Shown here in pieces: positions 1 through 7,344 of a stretch of 15,572 nt of DNA (positions are counted from its first letter, which is position 1; the number at the start of each line of letters is the position of its first letter). Under the pieces are notes generated by a model that ran no database searches, was not told the origin of the DNA, and was given only the letters and a program-made list of their open reading frames with translations. Position numbers and translations under genes: made by a program. The stretch lies in contig JAJRBP010000022.1 in the NCBI GenBank assembly GCA_028679405.1, positions 1 to 15,572 on the forward strand. Direction: 5' to 3'. The stretch comes from Methanoregulaceae archaeon (lineage in GTDB: Archaea > Halobacteriota > Methanomicrobia > Methanomicrobiales > Methanospirillaceae).

Positions 1-64
1 AACGATCTGCCAAATCATTATCATTTCCTGAATCGAACCGGTACCAAACGAAGGTTGATTCCGA

Positions 65-2659
65 ATGGGAGAGAGTGGAATTTCACGTTATCAGACATAT
101 ATCATCATCGGCATCCTTGCCGCCTTCTCTATCTTCGTCCTCTGGATCCGGCTTCTGCCGATGTTCCTGATGAATGGAGTCGATATTCTCAATGTGGTCG
201 GCAGCGATGATCCCCTTTACAATTTGAGACAGATCGAGTCAATGGTCCAGAACTTTCCTGCGTACGGGTGGTTCGACCCGATGACACTGTTCCCGACGGG
301 GAATACCATCCATTGGGGGCCGCTTTTCATCTGGCTCATTTCTGCGGTATGCATTGTGGCAGGGGCGACCACACGTCCTGAGATCATCCAGCTCTCCCTG
401 GCAGTCCCCCCGGTTCTGGCGGCATTCATGGTACCAGTCGTTTTTCTGCTCGTCAGGAGGATTTCCGAATGGAAAACGGGGCTGATCGCTGCAGGATTTA
501 TTGCGGTCGTTGCAGGGCAGTACTTCTTCAGGTCGCTCTTCGGATACCTCGACCACCATATTGCGGAGGTCCTGTTCTCAACAATCTTCTCGCTTGGGTA
601 TATCTGGACACTCGGTTATATGAAGGACCACCCGGTTGATATTGGCAAATTCCAGACGTTTCGAGTACCCCTCCTGCTAAGTGGCCTGACAGGAATTTCC
701 TTTGTAGTTGGTCTCTACACCATGCCGACTATGATCCTCTTCGCCCTCGTAGCAGGAATTTTTACGATTATTCAATTCATATGGGACTTTGCAAGGAAGC
801 GCCCCAGTGATTATCTCCTGCTCCTCAATACTGTTGTATTCGGGATCGCGACTTTGGGATTCCTCCTTCTCGGTGCGAAGACCGAAGGACTGCAGTTAAA
901 TTTCTATACACTCGGTCATGTCCTGGCGTACCTCATACTGATACTTGGGACGGCAGTGCTTTTCTGGCTCGCCCGTATACTCGCCGGGAAGAATCCGGTG
1001 CAGTATGTCCTCTCGATCATCGGGATTGCAGTTGTCGCAATTGCCGTGCTGTTCTTCGCGGCTCCTTCCATATACAACACACTCATCGGGGGGATCATCG
1101 AGTTCTTCGGGCAGAGCCCTTACTATCTCACGATACAGGAGGCGAGGTCCTGGACACTTCCTGAAGTCTGGGATACCTACAGTTGGGGGATCATCCTGGC
1201 ATTCGGCGGATTCATTGTGATGATCTACGAGTCCATCCGGGATGAGAGGCCCGACCAGCACTACGTCCTCATATGGTCGGTTATCATCCTGTTCTCCACC
1301 TGGCAGCATATCAGGTACGAGTATTTCCTGTCTACGAACATCGCGATACTCTCCGGGATCTGTGTCGGGTATCTCATCAACTGGTCATATCCTGAAGCGG
1401 GCAGGGCCTTTAAACGAATGAAGGAGGAGGAACCCGAGGTAAAGCAGCCGAAGAAAGGGTCAGGCGGGAAACAACGTAAAACAACGGCTTCCAGGCAAAA
1501 GGGCACATCTCCAAGGACTGCTTCCTGGAAGGTCCCTGTTCTCGCCCTGACCGTAGTCCTCGCGATCCTTTTCGTATACTCTCAGGTCGATTATGAATAC
1601 CGCGTCGCATCCGGCAGCGTCATCAACATGAACCAGGACTGGCGCGAGTCGCTCGAATGGATGGGGGCGAATACACCTGATACCGGTGTCGATTATTATA
1701 AGGTGTACGACAAGGCAGGGTTCGTGTATCCTGACACTGCTTACGGGGTAATGTCCTGGTGGGACTACGGGCATATGATCACGTATATCGCGAAACGCAT
1801 CCCGAACGCAAACCCGTTCCAGGCAGGGGTCGCTGGGCCGTACGGCTCTGCTGCCTACTTCATGTCATTGACCGAAGAGGATGCGAACGTGATCGCAGAC
1901 CACCAGGGCACCCGCTATGTCATTACCGATATCGAGATGGACACCCAGAAATTCTGGGCGATGGCCACATGGTTCAATGCGACCGTCGGACCTACCCCGT
2001 ATCAGAGGATATTCCTGATTCCCGACCAGGCCACCCCTGGGGCGTACTCATCCGCGACGCTCTATCAGGCACCGTACTATGAAACCATGGTCTCCAGGCT
2101 CCACAATTTCGACGGCTCGATGGCCGAACCATCGCAGGCAGCCTATGTTGAATATTCACTCCCCACCCCGGACCAGCCCTATCCGGCGATAATCCGCGCA
2201 CAGATGATGAATGCCTCATCTGCCGTCGCAGCCGCCGAACAGTACAACCTCAGGCCTGATGCCGGCTATGAAGCGGGAGTCGTCAGCTCCGGTCTCCTCG
2301 AGGCTATTACGCCGGTCTCTGCTCTCCAACATTACCGTCTCGTACATGAGTCCCCGAGAAATGTCTTTGCATCCCAGACCCAAAGCCAGACCCCTGATGT
2401 CAAGTATGTCAAGGTCTTCGAATACGTGAAAGGAGCGGTCATCCGTGGCGAAGGGACGATCGAGGTCCAGCTCATCAGCAACACAGGAAGGCAGTTTACT
2501 TACCGCCAGCAGAGCGAGAATGGTACGTTCGTCGTACCTTACTCGACCACAGGGAATCCGTACGGGGTCAGGGCATCAGGAAAATATCGCGTGTCCGGAA
2601 CCGGCCGGGAGATCGACGTCCCGGAGGACGCAGTGCTGCAGGGTACCCTGATCTCCTGA
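65..2659 (+). CDS. aglB: Archaeal oligosaccharyltransferase catalytic subunit (AglB/STT3)
   Basis: AglB transfers a lipid-linked glycan to Asn in N-x-S/T sequons of secreted and surface proteins, at the outer face of the membrane. The 864-aa protein has many hydrophobic segments over residues ~10-440 and a C-terminal globular domain. Family motifs are visible: the first acidic motif near D48-D49, the second (DHH) at 163-165, a TIxE motif (TIQE, 356-359), WWDYG at 565-569 and an archaeal DxxKxxxM motif at 626-633. Residues ~450-488 form a Lys/Arg/Ser-rich linker before one more membrane segment (~489-506). The ATG is preceded by an AGGTTGAT element that weakly resembles a ribosome binding site and lies in a possible hairpin (30-61). 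The next gene begins 1 nt after the stop, suggesting co-transcription. No other glycosylation genes are visible. The family assignment is very secure; which glycan is transferred cannot be told. Confidence 0.96.
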   Translation: MGESGISRYQTYIIIGILAAFSIFVLWIRLLPMFLMNGVDILNVVGSDDPLYNLRQIESMVQNFPAYGWFDPMTLFPTGNTIHWGPLFIWLISAVCIVAGATTRPEIIQLSLAVPPVLAAFMVPVVFLLVRRISEWKTGLIAAGFIAVVAGQYFFRSLFGYLDHHIAEVLFSTIFSLGYIWTLGYMKDHPVDIGKFQTFRVPLLLSGLTGISFVVGLYTMPTMILFALVAGIFTIIQFIWDFARKRPSDYLLLLNTVVFGIATLGFLLLGAKTEGLQLNFYTLGHVLAYLILILGTAVLFWLARILAGKNPVQYVLSIIGIAVVAIAVLFFAAPSIYNTLIGGIIEFFGQSPYYLTIQEARSWTLPEVWDTYSWGIILAFGGFIVMIYESIRDERPDQHYVLIWSVIILFSTWQHIRYEYFLSTNIAILSGICVGYLINWSYPEAGRAFKRMKEEEPEVKQPKKGSGGKQRKTTASRQKGTSPRTASWKVPVLALTVVLAILFVYSQVDYEYRVASGSVINMNQDWRESLEWMGANTPDTGVDYYKVYDKAGFVYPDTAYGVMSWWDYGHMITYIAKRIPNANPFQAGVAGPYGSAAYFMSLTEEDANVIADHQGTRYVITDIEMDTQKFWAMATWFNATVGPTPYQRIFLIPDQATPGAYSSATLYQAPYYETMVSRLHNFDGSMAEPSQAAYVEYSLPTPDQPYPAIIRAQMMNASSAVAAAEQYNLRPDAGYEAGVVSSGLLEAITPVSALQHYRLVHESPRNVFASQTQSQTPDVKYVKVFEYVKGAVIRGEGTIEVQLISNTGRQFTYRQQSENGTFVVPYSTTGNPYGVRASGKYRVSGTGREIDVPEDAVLQGTLIS

Positions 2660-2660
2660 G

Positions 2661-3644
2661 ATGCAGCACTGCACTGCAATATTCGGGGAGGTGTTCGCGA
2701 AGCATGAGATGGACCTCCACACCGAGTCCGCAGCCCGGATCCGAATCGCCCGGGCCGGCGTGCCTGCTGGTGTGGAGATCGTCATGCCGGAGCCAGCCAC
2801 CGAGGCTGATCTCGAAAGGGTCCACCTTCCCTCGTATATCCGGATGATTCGCGAGCTCTCCTCGTACGGCGGTATCAGGTATATCGATCCCAACACCTAT
2901 GTCACCGCAGATTCCTTCGACGTCGCATCGCATGCAGCGGGCGCTGGGATTCAGGCAGCAGGTCTCGCGCTATCGGGCGTTCCCTCGTTCGCCCTTGGCA
3001 GACCTCCCGGCCACCACGCAGAACCGGACCAGGCAATGGGATTCTGCCTTTTCAACAATGCGGCAGTCGCAGCTGCCTGGGCACTCACCAGGGTCCGCCG
3101 GGTAGCGATCATCGACTGGGATCTCCATCATGGAAACGGGACCCAGAAGATATTTTACGGCACGGACCGGGTCCTCTACTGCTCGATACATAAGGTGAAC
3201 AGTTTCCCGCGCACCGGATGGGTTGACGAGATCGGGACAGGACCAGGGAGGGGATTCAACGTAAACGCCCCGATCCGCGAGGGAGGATCGATCTCCGATT
3301 ATCGCAGGGTCTTCGAGGAGGTATTCTCCGATGTGATCGGAAGGTTCGAACCCGATCTTGTCATCGTCTCTGCGGGACAGGACCCTCTCTCCGACGACCC
3401 GATCGGAGGGATGCTCCTTACCCCGGGGGATTTCGCTCTGCTCACCAGTATTATTCTGGATTCAGCCAGGTCCCCCCTCGCGCTCGTGCTGGAGGGGGGG
3501 TACGGCCCCTCTCTTGGCCTCGCCGTCACCTCCATATTCCATGCATTGACGGGAGAGATGCCAGACCGCCGGGATCTCGAACCTGGAAAGGCCAGGGAGA
3601 GCACAGAGCGGATCATCTCGGAGCTCCGGGCAATCCTCATATGA
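2661..3644 (+). CDS. Histone deacetylase / acetoin-utilization-family deacetylase
   Basis: This 327-aa protein belongs to the Zn-dependent arginase/deacetylase fold (class II HDAC, AcuC and acetylpolyamine amidohydrolase relatives), which hydrolyses acetyl-amide bonds. The active-site series is intact: tandem His H118-H119 in PPGHH, Zn ligands D154 and H156 in the DLHHGNG motif, a third Zn ligand D241 in SAGQD, and the transition-state Tyr Y281 in LEGGY. The third motif reads SAGQD where many relatives have SAGFD. The start ATG lies 1 nt past the aglB stop, so translation is probably coupled to it. The substrate is unknown: acetyl-lysine of chromatin proteins such as Alba or archaeal histones, an acetylated polyamine, or a small metabolite or sugar are all possible. 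The family call is strong, the substrate open. Confidence 0.92.
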   Translation: MQHCTAIFGEVFAKHEMDLHTESAARIRIARAGVPAGVEIVMPEPATEADLERVHLPSYIRMIRELSSYGGIRYIDPNTYVTADSFDVASHAAGAGIQAAGLALSGVPSFALGRPPGHHAEPDQAMGFCLFNNAAVAAAWALTRVRRVAIIDWDLHHGNGTQKIFYGTDRVLYCSIHKVNSFPRTGWVDEIGTGPGRGFNVNAPIREGGSISDYRRVFEEVFSDVIGRFEPDLVIVSAGQDPLSDDPIGGMLLTPGDFALLTSIILDSARSPLALVLEGGYGPSLGLAVTSIFHALTGEMPDRRDLEPGKARESTERIISELRAILI

Positions 3645-3665
3645 TCGTCCCAAAAGGATTTTGAA

Positions 3666-3679
3666 GATTGCATGCAATC
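3666..3679. promoter_or_regulatory. 14-bp perfect palindrome upstream of the DUF2098-like gene
   Basis: The sequence GATTGCATGCAATC is perfectly self-complementary and ends 11 nt before the ATG at 3691. A weak A/T-rich element (about 3653-3664) just upstream could be a BRE/TATA, which would put the palindrome between the TATA box and the transcription start, a usual position for an archaeal repressor operator. The palindrome is seen directly; its role is inferred. Confidence 0.45.
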
Positions 3680-3690
3680 CCTTCGGTACC

Positions 3691-3990
3691 ATGCAGTCGG
3701 GTGAAATCGCAGTAGGGATGCAGGTCAGGTACGAACGAACCGGAACGACCGGAAAGGTGATGAGGATTGCGAAAGAGGAGGGGGAATGTTTTGCCGAGCT
3801 CGACAGCACTCACCTCCTTTACAGGATCGACCAGCTGGTCCCCACTGGTTCCCTGGCCCGTAAGGCTGTTCATGATGAAAAGCGGGAGGACCAAAAGAAG
3901 CAACTTGAAAAGGAGCGATCGTTCGCATCAAGTGGAGAGTTCGCAGAATCAGTGAAGAACATCGATCAGAGCTGCGAAGGCGGCGGATAA
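3691..3990 (+). CDS. DUF2098-like small methanogen protein
   Basis: This 99-aa protein resembles the DUF2098 family, small proteins of unknown function found mostly in methanogens. The N-terminal ~52 residues alternate Gly and hydrophobic positions in a pattern expected of a small SH3-like beta barrel, starting with a G-x-x-V-R-Y element. The C-terminal half (~55-99) is highly charged (DEKREDQKKQLEKE) and probably helical or disordered. I chose the ATG at 3691 because it begins the recognisable domain; an in-frame TTG at 3661 would put the 14-bp palindrome inside the coding region. It lies 46 bp after the deacetylase gene and may have its own promoter. A repeat-containing gap follows it. The family match is from memory and moderately sure; the function is unknown. 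Confidence 0.72.
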   Translation: MQSGEIAVGMQVRYERTGTTGKVMRIAKEEGECFAELDSTHLLYRIDQLVPTGSLARKAVHDEKREDQKKQLEKERSFASSGEFAESVKNIDQSCEGGG

Positions 3991-4023
3991 GAACAGATAT
4001 CTGATCGTACCGACGCTCCCTGC

Positions 4024-4052
4024 GAGAAGATCCGGGTTGTACCGACCATGCG
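4024..4052 (+). repeat. Partial, degraded third copy of the 103-bp tandem repeat
   Basis: The bases just before the first full unit resemble the last part of a unit: an AGAAGATCCGGGT stretch matches AAGAGGACCCGGA, followed by ACCGACC against CCCGACC, and they sit in the expected position directly before the GGTATTCC start of the next unit. It is more diverged than the two full copies. Confidence 0.5.
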
Positions 4053-4155
4053 GTATTCCACTTGCCAGGAATCCCCAATCTCTTGTTTTATTCTCAAGCC
4101 CCTGTCGGGGACCATCGGGATGAGGAAGAGGACCCGGACCCCACCCGACCGTGGG
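4053..4155 (+). repeat. Tandem repeat unit 1 (103 bp) with hairpin and T-rich tract
   Basis: Unit 1 begins at GTATTCCACTTGCC and is followed directly by a second unit offset by exactly 103 bp. With the preceding G it starts with an imperfect inverted repeat (GGTATTCC, 8-nt loop, GGAATCCC; one mismatch), followed after a few bases by the T-rich tract CTTGTTTTATT. That is the layout of a plus-strand terminator. A second inverted repeat, CCCCTGTCGGGG, lies further on. The unit length is not a multiple of 3 and no persuasive protein is encoded. Confidence 0.85.
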
Positions 4156-4256
4156 GTATTCCACTTGCCAGGAATCCCCAATCTTTTATTTTATTCTCAA
4201 TCCCCTGTCGGGAACAATCAGGATAAGCAAGAGGACCGGGTACCCCGCCCGACCTT
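4156..4256 (+). repeat. Tandem repeat unit 2 (~101-103 bp)
   Basis: The first 29 bases are identical to unit 1, with about a dozen substitutions and a 1-nt indel over the rest. The leading stem-loop is kept, and its T-rich tract is stronger (CTTTTATTTTATT). The second hairpin is weakened here (CCCCTGTCGGGA). Similarity fades near 4255, about 60 bp before the aIF2-gamma promoter. The most economical reading is a doubled terminator insulating the DUF2098 gene from the aIF2-gamma operon; a small mobile repeat or a structured RNA are alternatives. Confidence 0.85.
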
Positions 4257-4318
4257 CCGGTGAACAGCCATGTCTGCACAGTGAGTCCGGTTCGCAGAGG
4301 ATGCAGTCACCTGTCATG

Positions 4319-4326
4319 TATAAGTA
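4319..4326 (+). promoter_or_regulatory. Predicted TATA box of the aIF2-gamma operon
   Basis: TATAAGTA stands 45 nt before the chosen TTG start. Transcription would begin near 4345, giving a leader of about 20 nt that just contains the GGAGGT ribosome binding site at 4348-4353. This is a prediction from spacing and sequence only. Confidence 0.6.
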
Positions 4327-4363
4327 TCTTCATTCTATACTGAATAGGGAGGTTCGATCTCGT

Positions 4364-5599
4364 TTGCGGGATGTTTCTATACCCAGCGTCAATATCGGTG
4401 TTGTCGGGCATGTTGACCATGGCAAAACGACGCTGGTCTACGGCCTGACCGGTTCCTGGACCGACAGGCATAGCGAGGAGATCAAGAGGGGGATCTCGAT
4501 CCGGCTGGGGTACGCGGATGCGACACTCTACCGTTGTACCAAATGCGAAGGCTCCGAGGCCCTCTCAACCCGTCCGGAATGCCCGGTGTGCGGCTCCAAG
4601 GCCGTTCCTTTCCGCTCGGTATCTTTTGTGGATGCTCCCGGTCACGAGACCCTGATGGCGACCATGCTCTCGGGTTCGGCGTTGATGGACGGAGCGATGC
4701 TGGTTATTTCAGCGAACGAGACCTGTCCGCAACCCCAGACGAAGGAGCACCTGATGGCTCTCGAGCTGGTCGGGATCAAGAACATCGTTATCGTCCAGAA
4801 CAAGATCGACGTCGTCAGCCAGCGGGATGCAAAGACAAATTACGACCAGATAAAGGCATTTATCAAGGGAACTATCGCGGAAAATGCGCCTATCATACCA
4901 GTATCGGCCCAGAAGAACATCAACCTCGGGGCGCTTATCGAAGCCCTCGACCAGACTATCCCTGAGCCTGAGAGGCAGCCGGGCGCTGAGCCCCTGATGC
5001 TCATCGCGCGCTCCTTCGACATCAATAAACCCGGGATCAGCTGGAAAGACGTGAAAGGCGGGGTAATCGGCGGCTCTCTCATCAGGGGTGCCCTTATCGA
5101 AGGGGACGATATCGAGATCAGGCCTGGGCTGCAGCGTCAGGTCGAGAACCGCATACGCTGGGACCCGATCGAGACGAAGATCACCTCGATCACCGCGGGA
5201 TCGAAAAAAGTAATGGAAGCTGCTCCGGGAGGGCTTCTCGGTATCGGTACCAAACTCGATCCCGCACTGACCAAGAGCGATGCGCTCGCAGGCCAGGTAG
5301 CAGGCCGGACAGGATCGCTCCCTCCCGTCTGGGATCGGCTGAAATTCCGTGTCACCCTGATGGAGAGGGTCGTGGGATCGAGCAGTGAACTCGTGATCGA
5401 GCCGCTCAAGCACCATGAACCACTCATGCTCTCGGTCGGGACGGCCGTTACAGTCGGGGTTGTCACGAATGCAAAGAAAGACGTGGTCGAAGTATCCCTC
5501 AAAAGGCCGGTCTGCGCAGAGTCGGGAGCCAGGATTGCGATCAGCAGGCAGGTGGGGGCACGCTGGCGGCTGATCGGGATGGGAGTACTTCAGGAGTGA
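4364..5599 (+). CDS. eif2g: Translation initiation factor 2, gamma subunit (aIF2-gamma)
   Basis: aIF2-gamma is the GTPase subunit of the complex that brings initiator Met-tRNA to the small ribosomal subunit. With the TTG start the protein is 411 aa, the usual length. Seen in order: G1 P-loop GHVDHGKT (15-22), the switch region with [11 protein letters not shown], a zinc knuckle (C58, C61, C73, C76), G3 DAPGH (90-94), G4 NKID (146-149) and G5 SAQ (181-183), then two beta-barrel domains. I chose TTG at 4364 because family members begin at the [12 protein letters not shown] strand, because GGAGGT lies 10 nt upstream, and because the TATA box fits. Longer in-frame starts would run into the repeat region. 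Its end overlaps the next gene by 4 nt. Confidence 0.97.
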   Translation: MRDVSIPSVNIGVVGHVDHGKTTLVYGLTGSWTDRHSEEIKRGISIRLGYADATLYRCTKCEGSEALSTRPECPVCGSKAVPFRSVSFVDAPGHETLMATMLSGSALMDGAMLVISANETCPQPQTKEHLMALELVGIKNIVIVQNKIDVVSQRDAKTNYDQIKAFIKGTIAENAPIIPVSAQKNINLGALIEALDQTIPEPERQPGAEPLMLIARSFDINKPGISWKDVKGGVIGGSLIRGALIEGDDIEIRPGLQRQVENRIRWDPIETKITSITAGSKKVMEAAPGGLLGIGTKLDPALTKSDALAGQVAGRTGSLPPVWDRLKFRVTLMERVVGSSSELVIEPLKHHEPLMLSVGTAVTVGVVTNAKKDVVEVSLKRPVCAESGARIAISRQVGARWRLIGMGVLQE

Positions 5600-5976
5600 A
5601 GGTCCTCCTCGATACCAATGCGCTGATGATGCCGTTCCAGTTCAGGGTAGACCTCTTCGAGGAGCTTCGATCGCTCGTCGGGGTATTCGAACCTGTCGTC
5701 CTCTGTGAAGTCCTTGTCGAGCTGCAGAAACTCGCGCGCGGACACGGGAGGGACGCAGCCGCTGCCAGGAGTGCCCTGACACTCGGCGAACGCTGCATGC
5801 GTTCAGGCGGGGACGAGGACGGACGAACGGTTGACAAAAAGATTATCGATTACGCGGTCAAGGAGGGATGTATTGTGGTGACAAACGACAGGGCGCTCCG
5901 AAATTCGCTGCTTGTGAACCATATTACTGTTATATCACTGCGTAACCGAAACAGACTGACAATATTGAGAGGGTAG
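5596..5976 (+). CDS. PIN-domain protein (FCF1/VapC-type putative RNase)
   Basis: This 126-aa protein is a single PIN domain, a metal-dependent RNase fold. The acidic residues expected in the active site are present: D6 in LLDTNAL, E42 in LVELQKL, D80/D85 in the [10 protein letters not shown] segment, and D98 in TNDRALR. The GTG start overlaps the aIF2-gamma stop (GTGA), so translation is probably coupled. No antitoxin gene sits beside it; its partners are aIF2-gamma and RNA polymerase subunits. That favours a housekeeping RNA-processing role, similar to FCF1/Nob1-like PIN proteins of ribosome maturation, over a VapC toxin. The fold call is strong; the exact RNA target is unknown. Confidence 0.88.
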   Translation: MKVLLDTNALMMPFQFRVDLFEELRSLVGVFEPVVLCEVLVELQKLARGHGRDAAAARSALTLGERCMRSGGDEDGRTVDKKIIDYAVKEGCIVVTNDRALRNSLLVNHITVISLRNRNRLTILRG

Positions 5977-5986
5977 GTGATGGCTG

Positions 5987-6580
5987 TTGTATTATCGGAT
6001 GAAACTTACTGACAAGGTCAGGGTCCCCCCCCACAGGCTCGGAGAGGAGCTTGGGAAGGTTATCCTGGACGTGCTCCAGGAACAGTTCGAAGGGAGCATC
6101 GACAAGGAGATCGGTGTTTTTATCGGGGTCACAGGGGTAGACCAGATCGGCGAAGGAGAACTTGTTCCCGGTGACGGAGCGGTGTATTACGACGTTGAGT
6201 TCGAGGCCCTGGTGCTGCGGCTTGTGCTGCAGGAGGTCATCGAAGGGCTCGTGGTCGAGACCACGACATTCGGGGCGTTTGTCGGACTCGGCCCTATCGA
6301 TGCGATGCTGCACGTAAGCCAGATCTCTGACGAGTACATCAATTACGATGAGAAGAACTCGCGCCTTATCTGCCAGGACTCGAAGAGGTTCATTGCAGTC
6401 GGGGACAAGGTCCGGGTGCGTGTGGTCACCCTGAGCCTGAACGAGAGGGAGCCGCGGGACAGCAAGATCGGCCTGACGATGCGGCAGTCCGGGCTGGGTT
6501 CGTTGTTATGGCTCGAAGAAGACCTCCAGAAGGAACTGCAGAAAGAGAAGGAGAAAGGAGGAGAGCGTGGCAGCAGGTAG
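5987..6580 (+). CDS. rpoE1: DNA-directed RNA polymerase subunit Rpo7 (E')
   Basis: Rpo7 forms the RNA polymerase stalk with Rpo4 and contacts nascent RNA. The 197-aa protein has the N-terminal tip domain (MYYRMKL...VRVPPHRLG, ~1-78) and an S1/OB RNA-binding domain (~80-165, with VVETTTFGAFVGLGPIDAML). A Lys/Glu-rich tail follows (LQKELQKEKEKGG). The chosen start is TTG at 5987, because the family begins with MY and because an AGGTGAT element (5975-5981) lies just upstream; the next in-frame ATG (5999) would remove the first four residues. The gene begins 10 nt after the PIN gene and overlaps the Spt4 gene by 14 nt. Confidence 0.96.
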   Translation: MYYRMKLTDKVRVPPHRLGEELGKVILDVLQEQFEGSIDKEIGVFIGVTGVDQIGEGELVPGDGAVYYDVEFEALVLRLVLQEVIEGLVVETTTFGAFVGLGPIDAMLHVSQISDEYINYDEKNSRLICQDSKRFIAVGDKVRVRVVTLSLNEREPRDSKIGLTMRQSGLGSLLWLEEDLQKELQKEKEKGGERGSR

Positions 6581-6770
6581 GAAAAAGCAGGGGCAGGTCT
6601 GCAGGGAGTGCCACCGGCTTGTCGAGGGGGAGGCCTGCACGGTATGCGGGACTTCGAACCTCAGCACGGACTGGGCAGGATATATAGTCATCATCGATCC
6701 CGAACATTCAGAGATCGCGAAACGCATGAACATCAGACTTCCCGGGCGATATGCGCTCAAGGTCCGCTGA
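6567..6770 (+). CDS. spt4: Transcription elongation factor Spt4 (RpoE2/E'')
   Basis: Spt4 pairs with Spt5 to close the RNA polymerase clamp and raise processivity. The 67-aa protein carries one zinc ribbon (C12-x2-C15 and C24-x2-C27) and the usual core ending with IDPEHSEIAKRM and PGRYALKVR. Its length is normal for archaeal Spt4. The start is GTG at 6567, inside the end of rpo7, behind the GGAGGAGAG stretch at 6557-6565 that also encodes the Rpo7 tail. The Rpo7-Spt4 pairing is a conserved archaeal arrangement. Confidence 0.95.
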   Translation: MAAGRKKQGQVCRECHRLVEGEACTVCGTSNLSTDWAGYIVIIDPEHSEIAKRMNIRLPGRYALKVR

Positions 6771-6773
6771 ATA

Positions 6774-7259
6774 ATGTTCCGGCTTCCTGCGGGCCGGAGG
6801 CACCTTTTCAAAACCCCCTTCGGGAAGCTGTACCCCGATATCGAAAAGATCATCCCGATTCTCGGGAACTCAATTCTCTACACGGTCGGGGACGTGGTCA
6901 CGTATCACCTTCTCCAGCGTGGAATCCAGCCCAAGATCGCAGTCATCGACGGACATACGATGAGGTCTCCATGCAACAGGATTCCTTCAGTATATTCCCG
7001 GGTTATTACAGTTCCAAACCCTGCGGGCTGCCTTAGTGACGAGCTTATTCTCGCGTTGAAGGACGCAGTTGCAGACCCTCCAGCCCTTATTTTCGTTGAG
7101 GGCGAGGAGGATCTCGCGGTAATCCCGCTCGTGATTGCGGCACCTGACGGCGCTTATATCCTCTATGGTCAGCCTGGGGAAGGGATCGTCCTCAGGGTGG
7201 TAGATCAGGAGGCCAGGAAAGAAGCGGTCAGGCTTTTAGCCCTTTTCGACGAGGCGTGA
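6774..7259 (+). CDS. GTP-dependent dephospho-CoA kinase (DUF359 family)
   Basis: This family makes CoA by phosphorylating the 3'-hydroxyl of dephospho-CoA, using GTP; it replaces the bacterial CoaE enzyme in many archaea. The 161-aa protein matches the family in length and motifs: FKTPFGKLYPD near the start, GDVVT (39-43), the K-I-x-V-I-D-G segment with D59, VEGEEDLAVIP (108-118) and YGQPGEGIV (131-139). The acidic VEGEEDL stretch is among its conserved features. The ATG is 3 nt after the spt4 stop, so it belongs to the same operon. The enzymatic role comes from knowledge of DUF359 proteins in Thermococcales and is transferred by family. Confidence 0.92.
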   Translation: MFRLPAGRRHLFKTPFGKLYPDIEKIIPILGNSILYTVGDVVTYHLLQRGIQPKIAVIDGHTMRSPCNRIPSVYSRVITVPNPAGCLSDELILALKDAVADPPALIFVEGEEDLAVIPLVIAAPDGAYILYGQPGEGIVLRVVDQEARKEAVRLLALFDEA

Positions 7260-7307
7260 GAGGAGTTCAGGGAGGCTCCCATCAAAGAGACCTTCCCGAT
7301 GATATGA

Positions 7308-7315
7308 TTTATAAG
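7308..7315 (+). promoter_or_regulatory. Predicted TATA box before rps24e
   Basis: TTTATAAG lies 37 nt before the rps24e ATG in an 85-bp gap. Initiation would fall near 7335-7340, giving a very short leader. It suggests that the ribosomal-protein part of the cluster has its own promoter in addition to read-through from upstream. Predicted from sequence only. Confidence 0.65.
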
Positions 7316-7344
7316 ACCAGATTGCGTATTATAGGAAGATACCG

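Noticed and set aside
20..61. tRNA-like T-arm on the minus strand (GGTTCGATTC)
   Set aside because: The bases next to the loop do not form the 5-bp T stem, and no matching anticodon or acceptor arms are present.
4024..4256. CRISPR array
   Set aside because: The repeat units are adjacent without unique spacers, are ~103 bp long, and no cas gene is near.
3949..4279. Short overlapping ORFs of 60-71 codons in the repeat region, both strands
   Set aside because: They arise from the repeat sequence, shift frame between units because 103 is not a multiple of 3, and have no ribosome binding sites or family features.
4351..4362. Second tRNA T-loop-like string (GGTTCGATCTC)
   Set aside because: It lies between the aIF2-gamma binding site and its start codon, with no cloverleaf around it.
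4151..4363. N-terminal extension of aIF2-gamma from an upstream ATG
   Set aside because: It would be translated from repeat unit 2 and the promoter, and has no likeness to the family; TTG at 4364 fits length, binding site and TATA spacing.
4709..5416. 235-codon open frame antisense to aIF2-gamma
   Set aside because: It mirrors the codon pattern of a secure gene, is rich in Arg/Asp/Pro shadows and has no recognisable domain.
5596..5976. VapBC toxin-antitoxin module
   Set aside because: There is no antitoxin-like gene next to the PIN gene, and its neighbours are conserved housekeeping genes.
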